From Heterostelium multicystogenum (taxonomy: Eukaryota > Evosea > Eumycetozoa > Acytosteliales > Acytosteliaceae), in contig RCNN01000019.1 of assembly GCA_003667245.1 (NCBI GenBank), positions 102,302-166,301 of the forward strand: 64,000 nt of DNA, in the 5' to 3' direction. Both the position numbers and the translations under genes were made by a program. The notes beneath the pieces were generated by a model, which had not been told where the DNA came from, made no database searches, and saw only the letters and a program-made list of their open reading frames with translations. Positions 22,674-34,800 of this stretch are shown piece by piece; position 1 is the first letter of the stretch, and each line of letters starts with the position of its first letter.

Positions 22674-23224
22674 TATGATCTTGAGGGAACCAAACTGCCG
22701 TTCCTGCATTTAACCGAGTGCATAATCAGAGCCATATGGAGAGTGGTGTCCAACAATCTGTATGGTGATAAGACACTTGACTTCACTAACATTCCTAAGT
22801 TGTCAAGCAAGTACTATAAAAACTTGGTTGCAATAAATTACCATAAGCTCTGTTTATCGCTGACTTCCAAAGGCACTGCTGAACCAGCCACCACCGTTGC
22901 TATCAATGAGTTCAAAAAAGACTGGAACATTTTCACCATCTCTGGTTGCGATATCCCCAATCTGGCCCTCCCGCGTTCATTTATAGATTAATATTTCATT
23001 TGGATATGAATACAAAACAAAAAAAAAAAAAAAAAAAACAGGAAAACGGGAAAAATGAAAAAAAAAAAAAAAGTATTTCGGACAATCACGACTGTCCCTT
23101 TGTGTCGTGAATATATATATAGAACACTGTGAGGTTCTGACCCTCACCATTTATTATTTAATTAATAAATTATGATCACCTGGATGATTAAAAAAAAAAA
23201 AAAAAAAAAAAATTAAAAAAAAAA
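22674..23224 (+). mobile_element. TRE-like non-LTR retrotransposon relic, right part with 3' UTR and poly(A)
   Basis: The open frame (to 22991) encodes 'LHLTECIIRAIWRVVSNNLYG' and ends 'PRSFID', like the C-terminus of a non-LTR ORF2. It is followed by a 3' region with A runs near 23021-23039 and 23058-23072, a GC-richer segment with two hairpins (TCACGAC/GTCGTGA and GTGAGG/CCTCAC, 23087-23150), and a final long A tract 23190-23224. Its place downstream of a tRNA gene and the oligo(A) end fit a tRNA-targeting TRE element. Family assignment is by context and needs a search. Confidence 0.65.
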
Positions 23225-23740
23225 CCGTGGAGAATCTAAAAAGATAAAATATAATAGAGCTACCTTGTTCTCAATTCTACTAACGATCTTGGGTACCTAG
23301 TCTTTCTGCATCAGGGGTACATGTAGAAAAGTAAACCAGAAATCAGTTATTCTCTTGAGTTTTTCCTGAATTTTTGTCAACTTTCAAATCTCAAATAGAT
23401 GGCCACCTGATCTACCTGACAAACTTAAGAGTGTATGTATTAATGAATGATTATATTGACAGGATACATACACTCTTAAGTTTGTAGGAGAAAGGGAGGA
23501 GAATGAAAGACATGTCAGGGTGTGTTTGTTACAATTAATTTTTCATTTATATGAAAACAATCATTACAGACACACCACTAGATGGGGTCGCATCAACATC
23601 GATGATTAATCACAAAAAAACAATACAATTTGTTAATTTTTAAAGTTTCTTAAGATGAAGGTTCTAATCCTGAATAAGGTTGATTGTACTTGATGCAGGG
23701 TATCCTAATTTGCTAATCCTTTATTTTTAGAATGGTATTT
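23225..23740. other. Intergenic region with perfect hairpin
   Basis: No coding region supported. It contains a 22-bp perfect inverted repeat (listed separately). Confidence 0.5.
23419..23485. repeat. 22-bp perfect inverted repeat, 23-nt loop
   Basis: Arm 23419-23440 (starts ACAAACTTAAGAGTG) is the exact reverse complement of 23464-23485 (ends CACTCTTAAGTTTGT). The 23-nt loop is AT-rich. A transcript would fold into a stable pre-miRNA-sized hairpin; as DNA it could be a relic of a small transposon end. Confidence 0.85.
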
Positions 23741-24885
23741 TCACCAATTCATAGCTTGTTTGATTATTGGTATGGCAATGGATGCCATGTGAGCATGAGC
23801 AGAAACTGTGGGGTGACCATCGCATCCAAAATCAGATGAACTATCTTGAATGTTATACATTCCAATATAAGTTGCGTTGAAAACATTTGAAACATTCTCT
23901 GTATAAGTACATGTCACTGGATCCCCTATCATGACACCACAAATGAAAAATAATTTTGGTTGAAATGGATAGTATCCAGAAAGAATAGATTTGATAAATG
24001 TGATGAAAGTTGATTCAAATTGTTGTTGAGATGGATAGGGTGGATCTGTATAGTCATTTACTCCTAAATTTACAACAATGACATCAGGTACGAAGTTGGT
24101 TGGATTCCAAATACTGTTGTTATTGAACATTGGCAAAACAAAAGGATAAAGGTCAGGAAGGGTTTCAGTCGATGTCGGGGTTGGAGATCCATAGTTTTTC
24201 ACTACACCTTTTCCTTGCCAAGCAGCCATATTCATTTCTCCTAATAATTCATTTGTAATAATAGATGCATATGAACTAACAATTCAAATTAATATATTGT
24301 ACTATTCATTGGTTTTTTTTGAAAGATTACTTACAGGTCAACATTTTCTGTAGACTCTGTAAAGCTACAAGGGGCTTTACCCATATCACCATAACCTGTA
24401 GCGATACTGTCTCCTATAAACTCAAACTTTCTGCTTGTAGGTGGGCTATATGGATATAGCTTATAACCATTATTTACAATGAATCCAAAGAATCTAACTT
24501 CACCAAACTCAGCCTCGGTTCGTTTTGAAATTTTGATAACATAGGTTTGGGAAGAGTCGAGATTATCGACCAACGTGACTATTTGTTGTTGAGGTGGTGC
24601 AAAAGTAATGTTGAATTGACTATATAAATTTCCATCGATGAAGATATCAAACCAATTCGGTAACTGTGAGTTTAATATAATGCCCACTTTAGAGGTAGCA
24701 GTTACATTCATAATTATTTCACAACCACTCCATGAAAATCCGACCCACTGGTCTTTCAGATTCGATAAATCAAATCTTCCTACATATCTAACCAAGTTGT
24801 TGCTGGGCCAAATCAAAGTCGACTCTACTCCAATCAATGAATATAAAACAAAGATAACTAATACTATTACTTTTAAACTATTCAT
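23741..24885 (-). CDS. Secreted SGNH hydrolase, carbohydrate esterase family 2-like
   Basis: Signal peptide MNSLKVIVLVIFVLYSLIGV. The N-terminal beta-sandwich region (VRYVGRFDLSNLKDQWVGFSWSG begins it; long hydrophobic strands follow) is the CE2-type jelly roll. The SGNH esterase half has block I 'FIGDSIATGYGD' (Ser nucleophile), 'VIVVNLGVNDY' (Asn block) and C-terminal 'GCDGHPTVSAHAHMA' (Asp-His). CE2 enzymes deacetylate polysaccharides. One intron, 24276-24334, and no frame break. Likely acts on acetylated cell-wall or food polysaccharide outside the cell or in the food vacuole; the substrate is inferred. Confidence 0.85.
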
Positions 24886-25055
24886 GTGTATCTTTCTAAT
24901 TTATAAATGTAAAAAGAGATATTCTTCAAAGTTTTGGAGAATTGTAAAAAAAACAAAAGTATCAAAATCTTAAAACTCTTTTAGATTATTATTTAAATAA
25001 ATCATGATATTTTAAAACTTTTGTTGATTTCCAATAAAGTATTCACATGAATATT

Positions 25056-25356
25056 TTATTTCTTGTTTCCTCCCCAATTTGGATTCATCTGGTTGGATCC
25101 TGATATAATATAATAGTTTAATATTAATATAAATTTATAATTCAATGATTATGGTTTAATACATACTGTTATCTAAATTAGATGGAGCTCCAGTATATCC
25201 AGCAGGTCTATAAAGAATGATTTAAAATAAACAATAAATTAGTTTCAAAAGAAGTATCACATTTATAGAATATATAAATTACCTTCCTGGACCAGTTGGA
25301 GCATGATTTGGATTTAATTGATTGGATCTATTATCTCTAGCACTTTTATCTGTCAT
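25056..25356 (-). CDS. Small three-exon protein with repeated DNRSNQ-x-NPN motif
   Basis: Exons 25283-25356, 25167-25207 and 25056-25099 (minus strand) join at GT-AG sites to 159 nt, 52 residues plus stop. The protein is hydrophilic and rich in N, P and G: it starts MTDKSAR, carries DNRSNQLNPN near the start and DNRSNQMNPN near the end, and ends GGNKK. Both introns are in phase and keep the repeat whole, which supports a real gene. No transmembrane segment or known catalytic motif. Function unknown; likely intrinsically disordered. Confidence 0.7.
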
Positions 25357-25635
25357 TTTATTTTTATTTGATATCACTCGGATAAAGAATTGAATTATCC
25401 AGAACTTCTTTTATATTCATTTCATAGACTAACAGATTAACATATATAATTAAACTTTGTATATTTAAAGTAAAACTTAAATTTTTAATTCCATCTACGA
25501 TTACCAATTAAGGCGAAATTATTTGTTAAAAAAATTAAAATTCTAGTTTCAATTCAATGATTGGACATATCTGTATTATTTGTAAAGTAGCTTTGTTTGT
25601 TTATAATAAATATTTTAAAAAAATTGGTGTTTATT

Positions 25636-27089
25636 TTAGAGCTTTTCAATGACAACAGCACTGGCTCCACCTAGAATATTTTAAGAAGAAAATAGAATTA
25701 GTTTGAGAACAAATTGTTTTGATATTTACATATAACTTACCACCACCGTTGCAAATACCAGCGACACCATATTTACCACCCTTCTTGTGGAGAATGGTTG
25801 TCAAGGTTGTAATGATACGAGCACCGGATGAACCGATTGGATGTCCGAGAGCAACAGCACCACCAAAGACATTGAGCTTGGATTGGTCGATGTTGAGTAA
25901 CTTGGCGTTGGCGAGTGGTACACATGCGAAAGCTTCGTTGATTTCAAAGAAGTCAACATCCTTAATATCAATACCAGCGTTTTTCAAAGCCTTTGGGATG
26001 GCAAGTGCTGGGGTGGTTGGGAAATCAATTGGGGCTTGTTCGGCATCAGCGAAACCAATAATCTTGGCGAGTGGCTTGATGTTCATCTTGGCAGCTTGAG
26101 AGGCAGCCATCAAGATGAGGGTGGCAGCACCGTCGTTTAACTTTGAAGAGTTGGCGGCGGTCAATACACCGTCCTTAGTGAAGGCTGGCTTCAAGGTTGG
26201 GATCTTCTCATATTTGACTTTCTTTGGCTCTTCGTCTTCCTTGACAATGAGATCGGCACCACCTTTTTGTGGGATTGGGACTTCGACGATTTCACCAGCG
26301 AAATCACCGTTCTTTTGGGAGTTGATGGCTCTGTTGTAGGATTGGACGCAGAATTCATCGTTATCCTTTCTTGTGATATTGTATTTCTTTGAGGAGTTCT
26401 CACCGCAGACACCCATTGGGCTTCCGTCGTAGGCATCAGCCAAACCGTCACGGACGAGACCGTCAATCAAAGTAGCGTTTCCGTACTTGGCACCATTACG
26501 CAACTTGTCAGTGTAGTATGGGACGTTGGACATGGATTCGAAACCACCAGCAACGACGATCTTTGATTGTCCGAGCATGATGGATTGGGCACCGTACATG
26601 ACTGCCTTCATACCGGATGAGCAGACTTTGTTGATGGTGGTGCAGACTACGCTGTGTGGGAGACCAGCTCCGAGGGCACATTGGCGAGCAGGAGCCTGTC
26701 CCAAGTTTGCAGAAATGACGTTACCAATAATAACTTCATCAACATCAGTTGGTTGCAAATTGGCACGCTTCAAAGCATCTTGAATTGAAATTGATTGTAA
26801 CTTTGTTCCTGGGAGTGAAGATAATGCTCCTCCGAATGCACCAATTGGTGTACGGTTTGCAGCAACAATGACAACCTCTTCTTTAGCAGCTGCAGTTGAG
26901 AAATATCTGATTGTCAACTATAATACATAAATTTATATGAATGAATTATTGATTGATTAATTAGAAAATTATTTCTATCTCTGATGGTAGAATGAATTGC
27001 TATCTGATTAACTGCAGAATGTTGGGAATACTCTTGCATGACTTTAATCTACTTACTTTAGTATAGTTTGAAACAGATCTAGATAACAT
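25636..27089 (-). CDS. Acetyl-CoA C-acetyltransferase (thiolase), mitochondrial
   Basis: Condenses two acetyl-CoA to acetoacetyl-CoA or cleaves it, in ketone-body/isoleucine metabolism. A tiny first exon (27057-27089, MLSRSVSNYTK) followed by LTIRYFSTAAA gives a basic mitochondrial targeting peptide. The thiolase body has 'VCSSGMKAVMYGA' (active Cys), 'FFEINEAFA', 'GGAVALGHPIGSSGARI' (His) and, across a second intron (25671-25740), 'CNGGGGASAVVIEKL' with the second active Cys. Introns: 26918-27056 and 25671-25740. About 425 residues, no frame break. Confidence 0.95.
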
Positions 27090-27425
27090 TTTAATTTATT
27101 TATATATACAATAATATATTTTAGATATATATTATTTATTTATTTATTTATAAAAACAAAAAAGAAATAAAATGATAATGCAAAAAATGAATGAATGACT
27201 GATGAAAAGATAGTTAACAATATTGGGTAGTGCTGTTGTTGTTTTTTAATTAAAAATGGAAATTTCGTTTTTTGTTCTTGGGAACAACAAAGAACTTGTT
27301 CTTAATTCCGAAAATGTGTTTTTTTTAAAAATCAACAACAAAAAATAACGACATGATAGTGGCATTTCTAGTATACACTTCCTCAACAACTAAATTTTAG
27401 ACATATATAAACTACTAATTCATTT

Positions 27426-27456
<31 letters not shown>

Positions 27457-27634
27457 TATATTTATATGTATATTATAGAATAAACTAGAACCATGTTGTT
27501 GTAATCTACCACCACCATCAGCATGATGATAGTTTATATTTTACATCTTTAATGGTAAACAATTCAATTATTACTTTTATTATATTGATGGATGAGATCT
27601 ATTATATATGTATATACATTGGTTGATGTGGGTT
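27090..27634. other. Intergenic region with TTTA repeat
   Basis: AT-rich, with a long TTTA microsatellite near 27420-27460. No gene seen. Confidence 0.6.
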
Positions 27635-30191
27635 TTATTTCTTTTTTGTATGGAGATTGGAGTAATCTATCATCTCCCATTTCTGTGATAGACATTCTTG
27701 GAGAATTCGGTCTAAAGTGCTTTTGATTTCGAGCATAGATTGTGGTCTTTTGTCTGGCGATATGTGTGTCATGCTTTCATTGAGCTTTTTGATCGAAGGA
27801 GGCATGTCAATGTCTGACCAATGGAAGTTGGGATTGCCAAAATAATTTAAAAAGTATTCGCCAGTGATGATCTCAAACATCATAACGCCAAAGGAGAAAA
27901 TGTCAACCAATTCATTGTAGTTTCCATGAGATCCATGTTCAGGCGCGGTGTATCCGGCAGTTCTTGAGACTCCAGTGTGTCCGAGGTTGTGCATCTTTTT
28001 TTGTTTGGTGGAGATACCAAAGTCACTGAGCTTGCAACGAACTGGTGCATCGACAGACTCGCTAAACAACAGTACATTATCGGGTTCAAATCCTGATGTA
28101 TGAATCCACGTTCGTGTACAACAATGAGAGCATTGCATATATCCATCAAAATCAATATGATCAAATGCCAATCGCTATATCGCTTATTGTTGAGTGATCC
28201 AAGTGGTGCTCGCTCCAAAATAATACCAAATTCATTCGCTGTTTCATCTACACCTTCGACAAAGCAAACATCTTAATAATATAGTCGGATTCCACTTGTC
28301 TGTTTATAAATAGGTTTTAATATAAGTTTGTCCGTGAGTGACTTTGTCTCCGGTGGTACTTACGATAAAAAGGAAGCTTCTCTCTTAAATTTATATAGAT
28401 TTTTATCGATTGTTTTGTTGATGTTTCTTATACCTGTATCATCACCTTTGTATTGGGTAATCTTGAATTTCTTGAGGACCATCGGGATGTTGGCTAGTTC
28501 TGGTATGTTTGGTACTTCGACTGCAAAGACTGATGCGCATCCACCCTCTCCAATGGATTCAAGTTCTTTGATATCTGGCATTTTCAATCGCAGTCCTTTG
28601 ATGGGTGGATCTGTGACTCTGACTTTGACAAGCTTGCAGGTATTGCTGTCACTTGAAGATTGGCTGCGTAGTGCCAAGTGCAAGTTGTAATCGTTGTTTA
28701 GTATTACTGTCGAGTGTCCATGGAGTGTACACTCAATCTTCATTCCTTTATCGATTTTGAATGTATGAAATATCTGAGTTGTAAAGTCGATGTATTTAAC
28801 AGAGTTGACATTGATCATGGCAATTGAGCCCTTATTTTTGTTGTTTCCGTCATGAATCTGAACCTTGACGCCAATTGAATGATTGAGGAAGTAGCATTTG
28901 ACACACTGGTCCTTTCGCTGACATGGTTGGCAAATGTTCTCGTTGCAGTAGGAGCAGACAATGGTAGAGTGACACTGTTGCTTGCAGTACTGACACTGAG
29001 TCATCTTCACATTCTTTGTCTCGAGCAGAACGTTATACAATTTGAGTACATCTTTGACTGGTATATATGGTGACTGGAGGTAAATGTCGAGATCCTCTGC
29101 GATCAGCAGAAGGTACTTGGACAGCTCCTTGTTGTCTTCGTAGACTCTGTTTCTTACTGTAATTTTATCTAGTGGTTTGGTGATAGATTTCTTTGTATTT
29201 TGTCCAGTGTAGACTGTGATGTTTCCACTGTGATCAATGAGGATATAGTGATCTTTAGATTCGTCGACTCGCAAATAATGGCTACTGAAATTCTTTCCAT
29301 TCATTTGAGTTTCTATTTTCGTGCGATAGTTCTTTAGTTTCTTTGCAAATACTGTCACTGTTGGATTTTCCTTTCGTTGGTGATGTGACTGTCGCTGATG
29401 TGTTGACAGTAGATGGCATTTTCACTCTTAGAATATGATACATCAACTCGATAAACACATAGAAGTGCGATACAATATCATAGTAGTAGGTTATGATCTC
29501 CCACTTTAGCGATGGATTATCCTTGAGTGTGCTGTTGAGGTTGGTTGCCAAAGTGTCACGCTGGTCACTATCTTTGCCAAACAAGTGTTCATACATGCTG
29601 AATATCTGTTTGAATGCACCAGCATCATCCGCTTGAAACACTGACTCGAATCTGTCCTTTATTCTGTTTTTTTGCAATGGAGCAAAGTGACCAATGAAGC
29701 ATTGATGTATTCTCATTCGTCGGTATAAATTCATTATATTGTTTCTACATATAAATATATTTAGGTGAGTGTTAATAATAGTTGACAGTGGAATCATGAT
29801 CCTTGAGGCGTGTGATACTCACAAATCTGTTGGAGGATCCTTTTGAATCTACATTGAATATCTTTATGAACTGCAGTTCCAATTCATAGAGTAGCTTGAT
29901 CACCAAGTGAGTAGGTGGATGTCCAGTTGCGCTCTTCTCCTTGGCATTCAAGAAGCAATGATGAATTTGTGATATTGTCAATGTTGTTTTTTTCGATTGC
30001 AGAAGAAACAGCAGTATTGCCCACGCCTTCAGTGCCATCGGCCTGCAGTTGTTTTGTTTATCAATGTTCTGATCTAACCAAGTGACAATATTAGCAGAAT
30101 CATTGCTATTGATTGCCAGGAGTTGATCAATCGTTGGGTTCCACCACCAATTGCTATGCGACACGGTAGCAGCTCTTTTCAAAAAACTCAT
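27635..30191 (-). CDS. Protein kinase (TKL-like) with zinc-finger and PB1-like modules, HQD catalytic loop
   Basis: The unrecognised helical N-terminal region from MSFLKRAATVSHSNWWWNP is followed by a Cys-rich finger 'CQYCKQQCH', 'CSYCNENICQPCQRKDQCVKC', then a segment with PB1-like spacing ('FKIDKGMKIECTLHGHS', 'NDYNLHLALRSQ'). The kinase domain has Gly loop 'IGEGGCASVFAVEV', Lys in 'MVLKKFKI', 'FKREASFLSQVESDYI', 'ERAPLGSL', catalytic loop 'FIHQDLNPDNVLL' (HQD instead of HRD, Asp kept), 'LSDFGIS', 'GYTAPEH' and 'VDIFSFGVMMFEIITG'. Introns: 29745-29822 and 28300-28363. One-base breaks occur near 29677 (seven-T run), 29365, 28230 and 28090. Likely an active cytosolic kinase; targets unknown. 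Confidence 0.85.
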
Positions 30192-31180
30192 TCTTCTCTA
30201 TTTCTTCTAACTTACTACGACAAAGTGATACTACCTGTTACTCCCAATCGATTGACCTTTAAATATAGACTACCTACAAACAAAAAAAACCACTTACAAA
30301 ATATACGGAAGTAAATAATAACTAATTAGTTACAAATATACAAAAACACAACAGAATAAATGCAGCAAAGCAAAGCAAAGAAAGTGGAGCAGAGCAGTGC
30401 AGTGCAGAGGAGAGATTGTTTAGAGAATATAGAGATTTTAAATTGATATTATTTTATTAAATTAATTAATTAAAGCATTATATAGTAATATCATAAATTC
30501 TAATTATTAATAATAATAAATTGATATTATAATAATATTAGTAATAGTAATAATAATAATAGTAATTATTATTTATTATGAAGAATTAGTGGGTTGGAGA
30601 TATATAGGATAATAATATCTTTATGATAAATATTTGTATGTTATTGTTAAAACAAACACCATTCAATGAATGTTTTCATACAAAACCACTGATTTAAAAA
30701 ACTTTAAAAATTTGATTTGATTAACACACATTCATCTCTGCAAAGATGTACAAATTTGTCAAAAAGTCGTATTTTCTAGCAATCATGAAAAAGAGAAATC
30801 AAATAATCAATTCAGAGTGTTAAAATCATAAAAATAAATAACAAAATTAGATAGATCTAAATTATGATAATGAATTTTCCCATGTATTATGATTAAATAA
30901 TTAATTCTATAAAGTTGTAAATACTCTTTTTCATTTTAATTCTTATAGTGAACTTTATTCAGATCTATCAACTGGAATTAATTCAAGTGAGAAGACATTA
31001 TTCCTCACAACACATTGTTATAAAATTGATATGATATACTGACTGACTTTCACTAAATTCTAAGCTTCAGAAGAGGCTGTTGTTTTTTGAATTAAATTTA
31101 TTTTTATGATTAATATGGTCATTTACTTGCCTCAAGACAATGTATTTTATGAAAAAATGTGTGCAGATTCGTTTTGAGAC
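30192..31180. other. Intergenic region
   Basis: AT-rich, with AAT/ATT microsatellites (30500-30580) and a GCAAA/GCAGAG-rich patch at 30362-30415. Promoter region of two divergent genes. No gene seen. Confidence 0.6.
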
Positions 31181-32898
31181 ATGAATAATAATAATAATAA
31201 TAACGAAAATGTACTTGTTAATTTGTCACATCTTTTGTTGGCAAAGATTATTAGCTATTTAGATGACAATCTAGATAAAATAGTAGCAACATTAGTTTGT
31301 AAAAGATGGTTCAATGAAAGACATAGTTACCTATCATTTAACACTGAGAGTATCTTTAAGGCCACAATAGATAATTTTAATTTCTATTTAAATTCATATC
31401 GATCTTTGTTTAATCTATCATTGGAAAGAAAGACTAATTGTAAACTTGCTATTGAGAAACAAGCAAGATATCAATATTCAACTGATTTCTATGGTAACTA
31501 CAACAAATTAATAAAGTCAATAATTTTTATTTATAACATCTTTTTATTTTATCAAATAGATAAACTTAAATACATAGATAGTATTGATCCAAAGATAGTT
31601 TCAATATATTTTCCAAAGGATATTCAAACCATAGAATATATTGAGTACTTGGATAAACTTTATCGATTAATATCGAAATCAAATGTTGTAAAGTTAAAGA
31701 ACTATACTTTAGCAAGTCGATTACCAGAGAATTTGACCTCGATTTCATTCAGTGACAATGATAATGAGCCACTAATTGCAGGATATCTTCCACCAAAATT
31801 TGAAAAAGTTAAAGTTTTGGTAACTCTTTCAATCAACCGATATTGGCAGGTACACTACCAAGCACATTAGAAGAATTGACATTTGGTAATTCTTTCCAAC
31901 AAGAATTGACACCAGGTGTACTTCCTGCTTCATTGAAAGTTTTGAGGCTCTATTTTACATCTGGCTATTATGATCCTGGATATTCATATAAATTTCAAGT
32001 TGGATCGTTTCCTCCAAATCTCGAGGTATTGGAATTCGCTAATGGCTTTACAAGAATGTATATTGATGAGGGAGTCCTACCTTATACTCTTCATACAATC
32101 ATTCGTATTCCGGTTTCATGGATTAGTCGAAGAGTGATTAAACCTCTTACAAATCTTGTAACATTGTCTTTCGAAAATCTTATGGGTGATATCGATGATA
32201 CGTTTGATTTAAGCATACTGCCAATGTCATTGAAAAGCTTAACCATTCAAGAAGCATGGGAATTATGTTCTACAATGCCAACATCAGTTAGATATCTTGA
32301 TGTTACTGGAGGATATTACGATATCGATAAGATTTTCTCAGACAGATCACAATACGAATTTGAAACACTCATTTTAAATTCCTTAGAATCATTAGATGGC
32401 TTAAAAATCAAACATTTGGAATTTATATATTTTCCTTGTAATGCGATAGTTCCCTTTGGTGTTGAAACTCTAAAAATTAGATACAATCGTAGAGACTACA
32501 AAGCAGGACTTCAAATCCCATCAACAGTTAAAACAATTATCTTTGATTGTGAGTTTGCCCTTGATGAATTTGGTCCTATTCCAGAAACAGTTGAAGAGGT
32601 AATAATTGAAGTCATAAATTACCAACAATTCGAATTCCAGTTATTACCTCGATCAATTAAATCATTAACAATACAACCAACTGAAATTGGAAAGGAATTC
32701 CCCAAAACACTTGTTAATTTATGCTTCACATTTAGAGGATATCCAATTCAAGGAAAACTAAATCTTCGAAAACTTGATGACCAACATTATTTAGTTTTTG
32801 GTAGCGTTGTTCGATATATCGGTAACAATATTGCAGGCCTAAAATTTGAAGCCTCGATAATTAATATTTCCGATATTGAAAAGTTAATAAATATATAA
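31181..32898 (+). CDS. F-box/FNIP-repeat protein
   Basis: An Asn-run N-terminus is followed by an F-box-like segment (VNLSHLLLAKIISYLDD, 'ATLVCKRWFNERH'). The body consists of FNIP-type repeats with the pattern LP-x-TLxxLTFGNSFxQxLxPGxLPxSLKxLxL ('LPSTLEELTFGNSFQQEL', 'PGVLPASLKVLRLYF', 'GSFPPNLEVLEFANGF'). FNIP repeats are a leucine-rich repeat variant greatly expanded in dictyostelids; with F-boxes they probably select ubiquitin-ligase substrates. The frame changes once near 31840 (one base missing or two extra). Ends at 32898 with degenerate repeats. Confidence 0.88.
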
Positions 32899-33366
32899 AT
32901 CGACAAACATTTAAACAATAAAAAAAATAATAATATATAATAATATTTTGTACTCCTAATAACTCAGTTTATTCCATTTTTAAACAATTGCAATAACTAG
33001 CATACAAACCACTTTTCACTACACCAAACCAATAGAATCTTGGATCCTTAGAGCACCTTTGTTTATAGACTCATTTAAAATGGAGATATTCTATTACTAG
33101 TTGCAAATAATCAAGAATTTAATGAATGATCAAAATTAATAATACTTTGAATGTTTTATTGAGTTTTCTAAGTGTCAACTTTACCAACTTTCAAAGATAT
33201 TTTTTTTAAGGAATCCCTCAATTGGAATAGTTGAAGTACTTTTTTAGATAAACTTAAAAAAAGAATAAAACAATTTCTACTGTCATTAAATTCAAATTTT
33301 GTTTTTCTTCCATAATCATTAATAATTTGATTTAGCAATAAACTTTTTAACACTTTTCCTATTGAA
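32899..33366. other. Intergenic region
   Basis: AT-rich spacer. A short minus-strand open frame here looks like chance. Confidence 0.55.
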
Positions 33367-33639
33367 ATGGATATCTATAAACAAATTTCATTTCTTTTTA
33401 TAGTATTGGTTATTATTCATATTAATCAAGCAGAACTTATTTATTCAGTTTATCAATACATTGATTCATCTTTTCAACAGTGGACTAATCTTAGTAAGGT
33501 GGATTCAAATACTGGTATGTATAATTCTCAGTATTTTGAATCAAACAAAATTTTTTGTTTTAAAATTTCGATAGGTCAATTCGAAACTCTTTTGAATTAT
33601 CCTGATCTATCATTACTTTCTACAACTTTATTGACCTAA
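33367..33639 (+). CDS. Possible small secreted protein, unrecognised, perhaps truncated
   Basis: 90 codons starting MDIYKQISFLFIVLVIIHINQ, a good signal peptide, then 'ELIYSVYQYIDSSFQQW' and 'NTGMYNSQYFESNKIFCFKI'. No family recognised. Upstream T-rich sequence is typical of promoters here. The protein ends soon after the last recognisable strand, so it may be a truncated member of a larger secreted family or a gene continuing through an intron I cannot define. Confidence 0.4.
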   Translation: MDIYKQISFLFIVLVIIHINQAELIYSVYQYIDSSFQQWTNLSKVDSNTGMYNSQYFESNKIFCFKISIGQFETLLNYPDLSLLSTTLLT

Positions 33640-34800
33640 TATCAAAAGTTTGCAGTTTAAGAAGTTTGATAGTTTTCTAATGATTTCTCAAAAGACATTG
33701 TTTAATCTTATCTTTTTATTATGGCATCATCCTATGTGAACTTCTTAGCTATATTTTATTGATGAAGTTTAACATTTTTTGATAATTCTTTATCAGTATA
33801 TAAGGAAGATGCTTTAATGTTTAATATTAATCAGTCAAAATTACAAATAATTCGACTAGACTATATTAAAGGTAAATTAAAAATTATAATTATTAAATTG
33901 TATCTTCATCATGTTGTTGTCATAGTAATCTAATTGTAAGTCATTCCATCACATGATTTACTAAAGTTGACATGAGATTTATTAGATGGATTCGATCCAT
34001 ATTTTCTTACTTAAACTACCAACTAATGCTATTGATTGGGCTTTCATTACTATTCTCCCATTATAATTGTAAAGTGAATTCAATAGAGATGCCAATGTAG
34101 GTATTATGAGAATAATACAAATGATTCATTGTGGTTATTTGTTTTGTAAGAATAAATCACTCTGTGTTACTTCACATGTGATTCTGACTGAACATGAGTA
34201 TTTGTAAAACACCACTCTTTTTGATTCTATTGCTCTATCAATCAAACACTCAGTCAATCAGGCAGTCAGTGTGTTACTCTATTTGAATGGAAACAAATCA
34301 ATCATTGTAATAGACGGTCATAGTATATTTGATTTAGATGCCCAAAACACCATTGATATTTTTAATAACACTGTTTGTTATTGGGTGTTGAAGTGAGAAT
34401 AATAATAATGAATCATGTAATAATACAACATTACTTGTTTTATTATATATATATATTTGTGATTTTATGATTTAGACAGTGAGCATGATGATCATGAAAT
34501 TTTAAATTAAATTACAAATAATATTTAATATTAATTTAATATTATTATTATTATTATTATTATTAAAATACATAAACTTAAACATATAAAATAAATGCAT
34601 CATCATCACCATCACCATCACCATCATTACAAACAGCATCATCAAATTCCAACTTCTTGGTCAAACTAAATTACATCCACTTTAACATTAAAAACAATAT
34701 AACAATATTATTTCCATCTGTTTCTCTATCTTACTCATTTTAAAATTAACCAATTACCACTACTATTTTCTAAAAAACTATTTTACTAATCCAAATCTAA
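33640..34800. other. Intergenic region
   Basis: AT-rich with TTA repeats (34537-34565) and a CATCAC repeat (34597-34627). No gene seen. Confidence 0.6.

Noticed and set aside
34597..34627. CRISPR-like or regulatory array at the CATCAC repeat
   Set aside because: Simple trinucleotide/hexanucleotide microsatellite in a eukaryotic spacer.
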